From assembly GCA_900618425.1 (NCBI GenBank), contig UZAN01039522.1, positions 68,594 to 132,593 on the forward strand: 64,000 nt of DNA, given 5' to 3'. The stretch is from Echinostoma caproni. Lineage: Eukaryota; Platyhelminthes; Trematoda; Plagiorchiida; Echinostomatidae. The translations under genes were made by a program, and so were the position numbers. Below, piece after piece: positions 24,192 through 39,209 of this stretch. The stretch's first letter is position 1; the number at the start of each line of letters is the position of its first letter. The notes beneath the pieces are model-generated. The model ran no database searches. It saw nothing but the letters and a program-made list of their open reading frames with translations, and was not told where the DNA came from.

Positions 24192-24268
24192 ACAGTTCAG
24201 TTTAGTTCAGCTTTCACGATCATTTACCGTGCACTTAGGTACGGTGGTTTTGGTTACTGTCTTTAGGC
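24192..24268 (+). repeat. dispersed repeat R1, copy d (diverged)
   Basis: Shares AGTTCAG, CATTTACCGTGCACTTA, GGTGGTTTTGGTTACTGT and a trailing GGC with the R1 copies at 2968 and 40598. Confidence 0.5.
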
Positions 24269-27149
24269 AACCAACATTAAGTTACCAGTTCACCAATACA
24301 CTCGACTGAATGAAACAGCTGAAATAAACTGTGTTACCTCGCATTCAAATGCGTATTCGCCTTTAGGGAGCCAAAAGCTCGTTGTTGTGCGGTCGTTCGT
24401 ATTGAACAGCATCAACCAAAAAAAGTACGCGGACGCCGAAAAACAAAGGTCGGATTTAATCAAAAGAAATAACTCAGTTTCTTTGAATAGTATAAATCCT
24501 TTTGTTCACTAATTCCGTTGAGCAAAGATGGACTGAATTTGTATTGGTGAATAACTAGCAAATATAGTATTTGTTGATTGTTTTGATATGTTTTACATGG
24601 ATAGATTTTGTTGTCCACATATCAAGAGCGATCAATCGATTCCTCGTTTGTCAAGCTTGTATTTTTCTCGTGTAGATGGCAATTATGAGCAAGATGTGAA
24701 GATACGTAGCGTTACACGAAACGAAGCAGATAAGTAAGCAGGGGAAACTTTACTCTACTAGGCTTATTCACAATTGAAGAACACGAAAACCGCATTAGGC
24801 CCGAATCAACATTTACGCATTGCTTGACGAACGAAAACACAGTTCAACCAAGATGTGAGAGAGAGACAACTGGAATCGATAGCCCCAAGGGACCGTTACT
24901 GTTTCGTGTTAACTGTAAATTGTCATGAACCAATGAGTGGTTGCTTACATTGCTGCAGTTGATTCCCATCGCACCCCATCCACAATGACACTAGGTGAAC
25001 TGAAGTAGTCATATTTTGCTTCCTATTGATTTTCTTGTTAACCACTTCATGTGTGAAACAGTGTTCTTAGTAATCATTGGAATAAAGAAGAAAGACAAGA
25101 TTTTATGATACGTCGTGTGCAGTGAAAAATCTCCACCTCCCCTGCTCTTGTTTTCTTCAATCTTTGAAACAGATGGGCAGGTTTTGAAGACAGCACAAGA
25201 GAGAAAGAACAATGCTGGGGGATTTCTAAAGATCTATGTTGGTGTTTGTGGTATAGCGGAGGAGTTTCTATAGCTTGACAGATCATCAATTACACACAAC
25301 TATGATAAGACTGAATTTTTAAACTTTATAACACTGACAAGACACTGAGAGTACATGTGGCAGTTCCGTCTTTTTTTTACCAAGGGAAGCATTCGGTCTT
25401 CCAACTGCAACATTTTCCGCAAAGATGAACAACTGTGGATCGATGTAAAAATCTCAGAAATTTCACCTTAAAGTTGAGTGATTCAAACTTATGAAAGCGA
25501 CCGAATGAAGAAAATTTTAGCCTTTAAAGAGGATTCAACGTCAACCAACATAGAAAACCTTAATTTAAGTGTAATTGTCTGTCGCAGTAATAAAAAACGA
25601 TGTATGGGGTGACAAAGTATCAACGAACTCGAACTCCAAAATAATAAATAGCTCATTAATCGATTGGCTGAAAGCAAATAACACCAGATCGCAAATGAAT
25701 GTCACTGAACTATAGATGTGTTCTCAGTAAACTTATTCAAACAGCAAGCCATAAACTGAGCACATAACGCAGAAAATATTTTCCTATCTGAAAAAGGCAC
25801 ATTGTTCGAAGTTTTCCACTCCCTGTTGTACTTTTACGAACACTGTTCATTGTGGCACCAGTCAGGAGACGAGAAAACAGTTAACGGCTCAAAGCCTGGG
25901 AGATCGGCAAACGAACTTTTCTCCTACCAAGAGGAGGAAACGCTAACTGTTACCTTGATATCCACCTGTAAAAGAACGTTACTTTTCCTATTTACGTAAC
26001 CCTGGCGCTTCGTGAGTTAGTTTAGGTTGCTGTCTGTTGGCTACCAATTTGGATGGTGAACTGGACGGAAGAAGTACAATAAGGGAAGTAGTACCAATAA
26101 GAAGAGACCTTAGGCAGGCCGAGGTTGCAAAGAAATTTAATAGAAGACTACAGTATAACAGACATTTAATATTTCATGTATTAGTTATAATGTGGATTGA
26201 ACGCAAATCACCACTCAGAGGATTGAAAATGTTCTACACGAATCTATGAGCGCTGTTTGGAATTGAAACAAACACGAACTCAACTAACGACAGTATAGTT
26301 TCAATGAAAAACTACGGATGTCATGGTGAAGATCACTGTTTTCCTCTTTCAGTACTTCCATATTGTGCCCAGTTAGTTTTACCAAATAATATCTATGTAA
26401 TTTCTTTCATATTTGTATTATGTGCTCATCGCGTGTGATTGGCCATAGTACACTCATTCTATTGCCAAAACAACATTAATAAAAGTACTGTTACTTAACT
26501 TGATCATTAGTTCCATTCCTGAGAAGATCAGCGAGGAGAACGAAGTTCTTCAGCTAAATTCGTTTCCACCCTGTTAAGCTAATAGGCAATTTTTCGGTAT
26601 TTATCTTTCCTTTCACGCGCATCAATAATGGTGGCCCAAGTGCGGTAGTTTACAAATCGTTTGGTTTATAGAGTCAACAGCTGCATTCAGCTGGAATCCC
26701 ACATTCGTATACAAAGTATTGACAATTCCGTGGCGCACCTGGACGGATGAAGCCAGTTTTCAGAGATCCCAATTGATTGGATCACAAGCCCTATCCAGTT
26801 GATAATAGTATGAACGGCACACACACACTGGTTGTTCATTCACGGATAGACAATTGTTCCGTACCGTAGCATATGCCAACACACGTGAGAGAATGAGGCG
26901 CACGTTGATCACCTCTTGATGGTCCTTGTTAATGAAGCGGTGTCGAAGCCGTCTCTCGGGGTTCATCAACACCCTTTTTGTGGACAGAGATGATTATAAT
27001 TAGTATTATCATCGTTATTATAACAGTGTGGCAATCACCTTTCGGATTATATCCTATTTCAGTCCCGTGGAAATCAGGATAACTGCCCCTGGCCGATGCG
27101 AAATCTGACCGACCTCAGTCATTCGGTTGCCTGATTTGCGCGCAAGCAC

Positions 27150-27168
27150 GCACACACACACACACACA
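27150..27168. repeat. (CA)n microsatellite
   Basis: About nine CA units within a GC-richer block. Confidence 0.95.
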
Positions 27169-30100
27169 GAAGGTGAGCGCAGGCATTAAGCTACATTGAC
27201 ACACACGCCCCCTGTCCAAGTGTCCCGTGTATACAAGCCACCTCGACGTGTGCGTGTGACCAGGTACGGATAAATCATCAGCCACTTACCAGGCGAATCT
27301 CATTTGTCATCCGTTGACATTTACACTGACATCATCTACAGCAGTGAATCACGTAAAATCGACATGTCTCCATGTCGTCCGATCTCCATCCCCTCCACCC
27401 TCCTCAGACCCCTGATTGCTCCGATCTTACACCAATCCCCTCCCCGCATGTTTGAAGATTGCACCCAGTACAGTCCTTAACTATACAAAACAACAAACTG
27501 CCTAGGATCTAATTCAGATAGGCACGTCACAATTTGATGAAAATGATTTCAGTGCTGCTGCTGATCCGTTTATTTATCGGATTTCATCCAGCGACTTAAG
27601 CTATGATCGAAATCAGACTCGTGGGATTTGACAAAGTTGGTTAGATCGGGCCGGAAATGTGAGGAGGACGTTCATTTGTCGCATGCAGTAATTGAACCTC
27701 TCTCTCTCTCTCTGAACCACCGGTTTCAGCTATTTGGTCAGTAGGAGTGAATAGAAGAGAGTCGTTGCCATCATTATGACGGAGTTTGTGATAAAGTGTG
27801 CATTTGTTCCAAAAACAGTTCATGTTGTCATTATTATCGCTTTGTGATGAACAGTAAAAGGATTGCGCAACACAACCACGAGGATTCACTGTTTGTCAGT
27901 GATAACCAGTGATGAAAGCTCTAGGAATATAATTAGCGAGTTATTTGATCACTAGGCTAGCAGCCACGAGAACCACGAATAAATCACAAGTGGTGGTGAC
28001 AGAGTTTGAATCTATGAAAACACAATTTTCCAAGGACACACCGGCTGTTCGCTACCACCAAACATCAACAATAATGAAGCAGTGACACACAAAAAGGCAC
28101 CAACAGTGCCCATCCAAGACACTAGAAGTTAAATGTGAATAAAATGGTGTCAACTGCGAATTTTGATACCTCAAACAGATTTACATATGACAGGATGAAT
28201 GCACTCACCTCATTTACTGCTGAAGTATCGGAACAAATAGCACCGCAATTGGACAAATTCATAATCAGTGTCTCTGTTCCAATGCTGTCCAATAATGTGA
28301 AGAAAAAAGTAGAATAAATGAGCAGTAATTAGAATGTTGGAAAATTATTTTACCAGAAATTTGTGTTTAATGATTGATAACGAGTACTTGAGAGCTGCTT
28401 CGTCCTTGTTTAAATGCAGCGGTAATATTCACAGTGTTTATCTCCGTAATGAATCTCAAGTTGTTGGTCCCCGATGGTGTCGCTCCACACCGAACGGAAC
28501 ACAAAAACATTGTACACACCTGGTAGGCCTCAAGAATCGCGAAACAGCTATTCACTGTCTTTCATCACCTTTTACACAAACCTTCTGATAATAAAAGTTC
28601 CAAAATATGTGAATAAATGAGTGATCACCTTTCGAGTAAACACAGGTGTCCCAGATGTCCCTAATATTTTATCAATACTTAGGTTTTAAGTAGAACACTG
28701 ATATCTAATATTAATTTAAAAATATCTTTAAAATGTTTTTTTTTCTTTTACTTCCTTTTATTTATTTAATATACAAACGTAAAGTCAACTTTCTGGAAGG
28801 GAGCTGCGGTCATACAAAGATTGCCTGCATAATTACAGAATAAAGGAGTACTATATGGAGGATGACCCTTGAACTTCAGTCGATCTGCTAAAATGGCTAA
28901 AAAGGGTTTCTCCAAACGCCCACTTTGATGAACCAAATTATCCTCATCTAGTAGGGTTTGGTCAAACATTCCTGCCTTTTTTTATACAATTCTGTATAAA
29001 AAGCACCAAAAGATAAAAGAGATGTTTGACTAGCACAATCGGGCTCCAAAATAAGTATGGAACTAAAGACAGGCGTTCCGTCACTCGGTTTATGTTTGAA
29101 GAGAAGGGACAGGGGCACTAACAGTTTCATGAGTCTACCCGTACATGGCGGCACAAATAAATGAGCGTAAAAGACAATTTCAAGAACAGTAGTTAGGATA
29201 TGATTGGGAGCATAAACAGATAGAAAAGAGAGGTATTTAGGTCTCCAAACATCCAAACACAACAGCGAGTTACCTAAGAAAGCGTAGAATGATCGAACGA
29301 CAAGCGTTTCGTCATTGGTTGGGCAGATTCAGATATTGGATTGCTGTGCGAATAAATAGTGTCATACTAAACAATACATTTAAGATCATTCAGAACGATA
29401 AAATCATAAGTAAGTAAATACCCGGATTATGTGGTTCTGTACAATTACTAACCAGATTTATACGAGTGACATGACTATTCATATTACCATTTGTGACTGA
29501 CACCCCCAACCTTTCTTTTTTCGTATTCTGTGTAACCTGTTTTTGCTGCCATTTGATTTACTTTCACTATTTCACTAGTTATAAAGATATCCCTGACTGC
29601 AGGATGCACGTGTATAGATTCTTCGTAATGATCCCAAATACATATAGATCATGCAGACCGTTGCTTCTACTTTTCCATACAAAACTAAGAAGGATATTTT
29701 TCATCTCTTATTTTGGCAACTCAACGCAGCTTAACCCTTATAATCATCAGGACTATTGAAATCAAAATCACAAGATCGTGTCTCAGTTGTGATGATTCGT
29801 TACACAACAACTTAAAGGTTGTTGATTTGAGTTCCATAGTATGAGAAGAAAAGATACATATTGCTGAAAAATTGCAGTGTAACCGACAGGATGTCCTAGT
29901 TTTCCTAAACTGGTTGTATAATTTTATCAAGCATGTTACCGAGGCACAAAGTATTTATCTGGTCAATTAAAACCAATTTTCATTGTTTATCCACCGGCCA
30001 GATAGGAAGGGTGACATTCCATCTCGGACTGGGGCGTTAATAATGACTGCTTTACCGAGCTGTAGGTTGACTTATGGCTTTGAAACCTTAGATTATTAAA

Positions 30101-31745
30101 AGACAGAAATGTGGATTCTCCCTTATTTTTATACAAACATACTGAAATAAGTTTATTCAAATTTCTTTATCTTCATTGACAATTGGTGATTGTAGCATGT
30201 AAACCACTGATTAAGATCAGATATAACGTCTATCATTGAGGAAGATGGATGTTTATTCCATAAATGTGCAATAGGTTGACGCTAGGTGAGAAGAACCACA
30301 GACTTCCATGAATAGTGATGAAAACGTTTTGCCGGAAATCCCGGCTAACGGTTCTCAGTGCACAAAGCACGGCGTTATTTCAATTCATCCTAAAAGTAAC
30401 GGACTCTGGGTTGCTTCTACGCCGGAACTCAATCTTCAATCGGATCAATGCTCTGCTTAAAAGGATGAACGGAAATGCAATAGTTTATTTCAAATGTGTG
30501 AGTTTGACAGTTTATGACTATTACTCGGAAACACTTTGAAGCCTTTGAGCCCCAATTTAATCCGCTCCACCGGATCGCGAGGCGCAAACAAAGAAAAACG
30601 GATGAGATCGAACGGGGAGATGAGTTGAGCGGTTCGACGGCATTAGTAATGTGTTAATCCATTCACAAACACTTGCCGAAACAAAAAACAGCGCATAAAC
30701 AAAGTGTAATTTTTAAGAGCTAATCATTTCGATTTGTAGAACCAAATAGATTTGAATTAATTCCTACTCGTTGATGCTACTAGCCTAATTTTTATTCAGC
30801 TCATTGCTAAGAATCAAGATTTTTCGCACTAGACAGATGACTGAACACTTACTTTTGTGAACGAACTATTCTTAAATACGGATTCGCAGACTGATGGACC
30901 AATAAGAATGAAAATAATAGTTCAGCTACTTACAACCAGATTGACAAACTGCGTTAGGACCTGAATATCAGTTAAATTTAAAATACCAAACTTCGTAAAA
31001 AAACTCCATAGGTACGGGTGAATATCACAAACATTCTCAAAGTTTGATTGAAAAGAGTTCTCGGTTTACCGAAAGGACCTCGGTGAACCGAAATACATCA
31101 AATTTCTTTTAATCCTTTATTCTCGTGTGAAATACGGTTTTCACGAATACGACTTTGTATGCTATAACAGTCCAAAGGTGTCAGTTTGCATAATATCTTA
31201 TTACTTTATCGCTATTTTAGTCTTTCCTGTTTCATTATACATCATTTGGTTGAATGATTAAAGCCAACAAATTATCATCCTGATTTCACCTGTGTTTGAG
31301 GCCAAACAAGGCTGATTTTTCGTCTTTGTTACACACAACAGCCAGTTCGCTGACCATTTCCCTCTTGGTAAAAATTGTTCCCACACTTATGCATTAGATT
31401 CCAGAATATGCCCATTATGACACAAGAACACTCGTTCACAGGCGAACAATCGTTGTCATTGATTCATCTTCTAGCCTGTACAAGTAACACAATTGAGATG
31501 TTTAAAAAGGCTAGGCACCTAGTCACTCAAAGGTCACAGTGATTAGTCGGGAGAGGGGTGTGGTGTTTCGAAAGCCATTTAGCTTCTTATTTCCGATCCC
31601 TCCGTATCCAGAGACTCACAATAACCTCGTGTCACTTACCGGTAGAGTGGCACCGTTGTACATGTACCATAATAAACACACTGGTCGGGACTCTTTCTTC
31701 TAGCTCTCTTCTACTAGCTCCTGCGTAATGTTTGTGACAGTGAAA

Positions 31746-32240
31746 GAGAATACTGTATTTCATTTCACCTGTTCGCCGAGCTTGGCAGTTTGCTTGCAAA
31801 CGTTTCATCACCAGCTGGGGTGATATCGGCAGTGCTTATGAAGTGGCCGTCGTATAATGCCGAGTTCACGGAAGCGGCTTCATCTGGTAAACTGGTCAAG
31901 CAGCACTCACCTGTGTTTGATCTGGACTGCAGTGGTCTCATTGGGAAGCCACTCACCAGAGCTATACCCATGTCAGTTCACCTGCCTCAAGGGGTTGGCT
32001 AAAACTCGCATTGCATATCAACAGTTGTACGAACCACATACACTTTCTTAGTTGTGGCAGTGGTCACCGGCTCGATGTGGCATCGAAGTCTATAGTGAAC
32101 CTGGGACATTTGACCCCATCCAAAGGGTGTATGATGAAATAAACTGTCCCCAATGGACTGCAGCTTTAACACACCATCTTGCTGCTTTGTGGGTTATGTT
32201 TTAGTTGGGTGAAGGGTCCGGTTTAGAATCCCCCAAGAAC
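31746..32240. other. compositionally distinct segment, suspected repeat
   Basis: More GC-rich than its flanks. The plus strand has an open block (31790-32002) with SGKLVKQHSPVFDLDCSGL, then LTRAIPMSVHLPQGVG; the minus strand has ITPAGDETFASKLPSSANR. Two overlapping open frames on opposite strands, without splice signals, look more like a transposon end or repeat than a gene. No second copy is seen in this window. Confidence 0.3.
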
Positions 32241-35200
32241 AATCATCTGTTTTAACAAGGCAGCATTGCGCCCAAGATTAAATCATGGAAATTTTCCTTT
32301 TCATAAAGATTAGTATATCTTGATTTGTTTGGCATACAGCCTCGGCTAAGACTGTAATGAATTCGTGCAAATACGTTTTTTTCGTGAGTGAGTGAAGAGA
32401 ATGTTAGTTACTGCCTTTTCTTTTTCCTGTATCTGACCCCGAAAAACAGCTGCATAAATTGTTCGTACTTATCCGTTGATCAGAGAGAACAGTTGTTTTC
32501 TGAATTCAACCTAGGGGTTGATAAATGAATCATCCATTTGTACATTTATCTGACCTAAGTAGATCACCGTACTGGCTGGTCTATCTGGCGTAGGGAGTCA
32601 GTTGGAGTAACGTGGTTCAGGGGGAGAAACCAGCAAGTGTATAAATGCGGTTTCAGGTCGACGTCGCGCTGTTCGCATGTTGCCCAAAATGGAACGTTCA
32701 GGCTCGCTGGGGTCAGATCCTTATGGATATACCGCACAGGCAGTCACCTTGAAATTCACTTTCAAGCTAACCCCATCTGAACTCCGTTCACACTTCATTC
32801 CGTTCTGTTGGTTCGGTCAAGTGTGAATCAGATACGGATGTGAAACCTTTCCCCTGGGTTATGTACATCCGTGTGTACTGATAGAAATGTTCTGAATGAA
32901 CACAGTAGCAATATTGAAATTGTCTGTGTGTATCTATTGATGAATAGACTAATAGACTAATAACGAGTATGTTGTCCCCAAAAGGTCAATTGATGACCTG
33001 GTAAAACTGGCGTCCATTATTCCGACAGCCCTCTTTTTTGGCATTCGCTTTTACTCAACGACCAACGGAAAAACATTTGATGATGTAATCGACCCGAATG
33101 CAATTGCTTTCCGTTATGGGAAAAGAGCAACAAAAAATGAAAAGTTAAACTCTGTGTTAAATTCGTCTTTTCGATTCATTTCTGTGGTTGTTATTCTTTT
33201 AATTGCTTTTAGGTTGCCAATATCGGGAGCAGAACACAAGTTTCTTACAACAGAATTCATTCCAATCTCGGATGTAATATTGTCAGACCCGATGAAAAGA
33301 AGCAGATATATCAGCTAAACAAAGTCCTATTACTCTATTGCAAGAACAGGTCGGATAAACTTTCAACAGACCTGAAATTGCGGTTCACACGGAATGATTT
33401 TAAAAAGAATTACCATTGTAAGAAGTCATCCGCATGAGGGCTTCGTTAGCATATCCATATTTTGTATGATGGAGCAAGCAAACGCCGTCTTGGACGATCA
33501 CATTGAAGTCAAATGGTAATACCGGTGACTAGCAGCATTCAAACAATGCGGGTTAAAATGAAAGAGAACTGATCTTGTCGGTAGATGAGATAGATATACA
33601 ACAACAAACGCCGATTAAAAGATGAAGATCGGTAGACTCTGGCTTTTTCGGCTTCAATCACGAATTTACTCTCTTAAAATACTTGGCGTACGGAGCAGAT
33701 GATCCTACTTGAACTAGGTTCAATGCTTATTTAACCTTTTGATACAGGAAAAGCACAAACCACTGAGTCTGAATAAGCATCCAGTATGATATCCGTCCGT
33801 GATTTTAGTATCGATAACTAGGACAGTTGTGTCATGTATGATTCGATAGCTATTCCGAATTATGGAATGTACATGAAATTTCTTGTTTCTGAGGAAGAAA
33901 CAGTTATCACGAGACCGTTCGGTTCTATTATAGCACACAGAAGAAAACTCTGAAAAACTGATCTCAAACGAATGTAGTAAACAAAAGAACAAATGCCATG
34001 TTTTTGCGTGAGTTAATACTTACAACAAACTGGTGCTGATATCAATGTTTGACCGATAATCCGGAGGATATAGAGCCCACATCACTTCGCATATTTTTGC
34101 ATTCGACAAGCGACTCCTCGCATGACCGGATAGGACTACAATTAGGAAAATCATAGGATATCAGTGTGATGAATAAGCTATTGGAAACATAAGAAATTGT
34201 CTCAAGCTATAGTTTTAATGGATATGTAACTGGTGTTTGTGCACCTTTGAACTGGGGTAAAATCCATAAAATGTGAACATTTTAGTGAAACAACTGAGTG
34301 GGAATTGTTTGAGGTTTGGCTCGTGTACTGGTAATGCTTATCGACACCTGATAATCGACCGCGTACAAAGCATTTTTGTCGATGATTTTCACTGATTAGA
34401 TCCTCGGGCAGAAAAGCAGTTCTCAATTTGCGGTGTATACCATTCACGAACTTCATTAAACTCCGAAATATCGGGCAATGATAGCCGATCCTGTTGATAT
34501 CAAATGCAATGTGTACCCACTGTGTGAAAATCAGTTGATTAATCCCAAATTAGACCTGCATGGGATAATATTTCAATAAGATTTAAACATCAAAATTTTG
34601 CAGACTAAAAATACTGTATGTAGTTCAAGCCTTAGAAAAAAGAAAAGGTGTTTTTATTGTGTTTCATTTGTTAGGAATATAATTCAGGCATGCTCTTTAT
34701 TTCATTCAAATCGCATAGGCGTTTGATTAGCTCTTGCATAAAAATACCAAAGAACATATTCACCCCCCTCTCACTCGGATTTCGGGTGATTGAGTACCGT
34801 GTATAAATGGTGTGTCCTAAAATGATCCAAGCAACCCTTCACTTCTAAATGTGTCACAAACATCGTGCTACATGTGAACCGGCTGCATTGGGCCAAACTG
34901 TTGGAGCTGATTCTCACTTCATTCACTTAGACCTTCCCGCTCCCTTGGACCCATTCCCGTGCTTTCTCTAAGCTGAATGGGTATTGAATGAATTCACTTC
35001 CTGCTGAGGTACCGAAAGAGGTGGGATTTGTCAGTGTCCAACTGGTAATCCCCAGAGTTTATCACTTTTTCCTTTTTCTACAGTTTTGGGTGATTCATCG
35101 TGTAGCAAGCCTTCTGGATGAGGTATTGAAATTGCGACAGTCCAATCACAGCCGTTTTTTGTTATTTTTACTGCCTCTACTTCCGCGGATGCCGTTTTAT

Positions 35201-38200
35201 TTGTGCTGAAGCACGGATCGTAATAAGGATCGCTCTCAACACTTGGTCCGGATTTGGGGGTGTTTCCCATTTCACAAGATCTAAGAATTTTTATCGTGAT
35301 TCTCTGAACCAGCTTGGAGAAAGCGTACAAATAAGGAAGGCCGGTTAACAAAACCTCCCATGATCTGATGGACCATGCGCACAACTCAGAACCCCCTAGA
35401 CAGCACATGATTCAAGTCGAGTTGTTGCGATAGTTTAATTCAAATGCTCGTGGAGCGAAAATAACTGATAGCACTGATCGATCAGATACTCCGTAAAAAG
35501 CCATGTCTGTGGAGGGAGTCCATCCTGCCGGAAATTAATCGTTCACTTGGGAACTTCAAATAGATACATCCATCCGATAAGAGAAACCAGGCAGAGGAAG
35601 AGGGGGTGGCGATTGAGAAGCCAAACCAATATCGTATTGATTACCGTTCAGACACACAAGTTCACTATCGATCAGTTTAATCTTATTTCGATCAAGGACT
35701 TTCTCACATTTTCGTAGAACTGAAATTATGATGACTACGTGACTCGAGGGAACACAGTACTCAAAACCGTACCAAACAACACTTACTTTCTTGGTTTGGT
35801 TATGGTTTAGCACTCTGTCTACCTTTGGTTCTTTACTGATACTTCATTTTGTCGCACATAATACAAAAAACGTCATCTTTAGGGAGTTAAGAGGATTTAT
35901 TCCTAGTCTTATCATAAGAAAAATGCATTCCTTTAAGGATAAAATATCAGTTTCTCTTAAGTGAGGATTCGGTGATTTTTGATGAAACCTTTTACACCTA
36001 TGCGACTGAAAAAATTCAACTTTCAATATTTCGTTTGCAAACACAGTAAAATGGCAAGGATAAAGTAAACTCCTGGCGAGTTAATTTTGAAGCTATGAAG
36101 TACTATCTTGCTTTCGTTGGTTCTCATCAGCAGTATGAATCCATCGACCCAACTGAGGATTAACCAAGGGATCTCACCGGAACAATACAAGCAAACTACT
36201 TACTGGACTTTATTTCATTTTGGTTATACATAAAGCACAACTCATCTTTGTGAGTTTGTTGTGGGTATCGTATCTCGCGTTTCCAAACTAGATGGTTGGA
36301 AACATTCTGAACCTCACTACTATTATTACTACTACTACTATTACTATTACTGTCACTACTGAAATAACTGAACTTTCTTTCAAAGCTCAAGTCGGTCAGT
36401 GACCTTTCGCACTTGAATACTAGTTGCGTTTATTGGAAAAACGAATGTTTTTATTACAGGTCGCACATGGTCCGTTCAGAGGCATTCATCTATCACCCCA
36501 ATTTATTTCGCATCAACAAACACATTAGCAGGATCAAGCGCCTCACATCCCGTGTGAGACCTTATACTCGGTTTCAATCACATGAGGTAGCCGGGGGGGG
36601 GGAGAGAGAGAGAGAAGAGAGGTGATAACGTTTGTTCTCACATTTTAGGCATAGCATCCCTAGATGATAACTACACTTGATACAGATGAACGGACCATGA
36701 GAAATGCATTGCCTTTTTGGTATTTTTAATGTTTAAGTTTACAATGCACGCCACCGACCACTTTTTTCACTCTGTACCTCCCCGCAAAACAACCTTGTTG
36801 GAAACGGCCGTTCGTGTGTTGATTCTCCAATTACACAGAGAATCGTCAGAATAGTCGTTCCCATTGTTTTGGAGTTATCCGAATCACGTGATTGTTTGAC
36901 GTTTCTTCAGCGAACAGATCGCTGCCGCAAGAGACAAAAATTATAGTTACCTTGTGGACACTGCTCGCTAATCAGACCTGACAAAAATTTTAAAAATAAC
37001 ATTCAGTCGTAGCAATAATATCGTGCGAACCGATGGCTTGGCCGATGGAACTGTACACTTGCACCGCTGAACATCTAATGTGATCCAGGGCAGAAAGTCT
37101 AAGTAAAAGGAAAAAACAATACGCTTTTGGTGTGTGAACAGAAAAACCTTTCCATGACTGATCAAATACTGTGGGAGTATAGCCGTTGATATGGCCAAAT
37201 GTATGAACCAAGCGAGCGATAACCGGTAAGTCAGAAGCTTCAGAGTTCTCTTTCCGAATCTAATCTCGCGACTGAATAATTGCTCTCTTTACACATGGAT
37301 TATGGGCTTTTATTTACATTATTGATTCATGCACTTTGTTTTAACACTAATAGGGCGAATTCTAGCACTTTCGTCAACGGATAACTGACGACAGTACTGA
37401 TGTTTGTCTACAAAATTACGAGAGCCTCAACGTGTGCACATCTGGGTTCACAGTTAACCAGGTCACCCAAAGGAATGTGGCTGTCATCGTTTTCGACACG
37501 AACCCTATTGACTTGAAACGACTAGGGACATCTCGTGACCGATAATCATTAGCACTTGTCCTTTTCAATCACGACATTGTGACAGCATTATTACTGTCCA
37601 ACAAGTGTTTGCGACTCAGTCCCTTGTCATCGAAAACCGGGGCCTGACAAGGCGCCAAGAAAATGATATTTTAATTCAGATTAGTGTGTTTTCCTGTTGA
37701 CTTAACTCGCCTTTGAATACGTGGCTCAAAGTAAATTATTCTGACATGTATGTGTGTTTGATTCGTGTGCGCAATGTAAATATTCGAGGAAAAATGTGAC
37801 ATGGCGACGTACTGACAGTGTCAAACTGATGCGCGTGCACTTCCGTGCCAACAGTTTTACTCCGTTTCCGAACTGGACGAGACTTCAAATCATTGCGAAG
37901 CAAAGCGATTGATTAACCAAATAGGTAGCCAGCTTTTGCCTATCTCCAGTAGTGTAACTATTTGATCATAAACAAATCTGGCTGAGTTGGTTCTAATCTT
38001 TCAGTCAACTGTGCAATGTATACAGAATGTGAAAGATAACTGTTGTCTGTTGATGTTGCATGATTGTTTAATCCATCTCCAATTTACACGTGTCTGTTTC
38101 TAGTTAAAACATTAGTAGCACAATGGATTTCATCGAATTTTAATGCAGCTGGTCTGGAATCTGTCAGAATCATTGTACTTGAAAACCCGTAACAATGAAC

Positions 38201-39205
38201 AGAATTCTGAAACCTGTTTTCTGCTTTCTCCGTTCGGCTGTGAGCGGATATTCATATTCTTCAGTAGCATCATGTGGCGATTGCCGGTCGAATTTGTTCC
38301 ATATTTAACGAAAATATTCACCCTCACACAATCTCATCGGTTTTTATTAACTTGATCACCCTTTTTACGCGACACTTTTCAACTCATTCACACGCGAAGT
38401 GGAAACACTGTGGAACGAACGGTTTCAAGTTGGGGATAAACTATACTGGGCCGAAATAAAGTAAACAGGGGTGCTACAAGTGGTGTGAAGTAGCGCTGCC
38501 CTATTCGATGGATGTTGATGCCAATGCCACTGTTGTTGTCGGTGCCTCCGCGGTATGATTGACAGAACTACACAAGCCACGATAGGCCACGATAGGTGTG
38601 CGTACACATACGGTTGCACGCACATGTGGGGAGAAGGACAACTGACAACAACGTGTGAAAAGGTCGCGTGAGTCAGCAAATCCGAGGCCCCAGAACATCC
38701 AGTAAGCACCAGTTGATTCGTCAAACCAATGCGGTAGTTTACGACCAGCGTGACTTCTATGGTGAAAAATAAGGTGATTTCCTCTGCTAGCTTTGGTCTG
38801 TGGGTGTGGGTGCGCAAAACGTGGGCGCACAGGCTCGATCGACAAGATAATCAGATACTCAGTGGCTGCAAGTGTCAGTTCAGTTATGTGCACGGTCAGC
38901 GGAGGATGGTGTAGGGTAAGTGGATTCGCACCGATCTCGACCAGCACAAAAAACAATATGTTATTCATTTTGCCTAAATTTCTACACGAATTCAGGCTTA
39001 CGAAAGAAACGTTCATTGTTCCGTTGATGACATCTGTTTCGGCCAACGATCCAAACTTCAAATCTGCCGAACGACAATTTGAACAATTAACCTTGTCTTA
39101 GAAGCTCATTCGGTAGACTCTGGTGAATTCTAAGGAAAACCTGTCGGGACAGTTAGCTTACATGCTAACTGGTGGATGCCGTATGCCTCTGTAAGTTGGA
39201 TGGGA
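32241..39205. other. long stretch without supportable genes
   Basis: A stop-free stretch without an early Met runs from about 32961 to 33318 and contains FYSTTNGKTFDDVIDPN; no family was recognised and the length is within chance. Low-complexity tracts are (TAC/TAT)n at about 36317-36350 and G10 followed by (GA)n at 36593-36621. A 186-codon minus-strand frame at 38501-39061 shows no domain. Confidence 0.3.
36593..36621. repeat. G-tract followed by (GA)n
   Basis: Ten G then about nine GA units. Confidence 0.9.
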
Positions 39206-39209
39206 AAAT

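Larger units (their letters stand above)
21930..31745. other. long stretch without supportable genes
   Basis: It holds only short chance-like frames. At 26970-27480 a GC-richer block carries a (CA)n tract at 27150-27168 and CCTCC-rich sequence, ending on the minus strand at CTG|GTAAGTG (donor near 27289), with a short ATG frame before it. It could be a first exon and promoter area, but nothing coding confirms this. A (CT)n tract is at 27698-27712. Confidence 0.3.

Noticed and set aside
32961..33318. Stop-free stretch of about 119 codons containing STTNGKTFDDVIDPN
   Set aside because: No early Met, no convincing splice borders at both ends and no family match; the length is within chance for this size of window.
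36112..36130. Second CTGATGA-8 nt-GAAA motif on the minus strand
   Set aside because: Same spacing as the motif at 39.46 kb, but stem II would have one pair and no stem I or III pairing could be drawn.
38501..39061. 186-codon minus-strand ORF
   Set aside because: No domain; overlapping frames on both strands are also open in this GC-richer stretch, so composition explains it.
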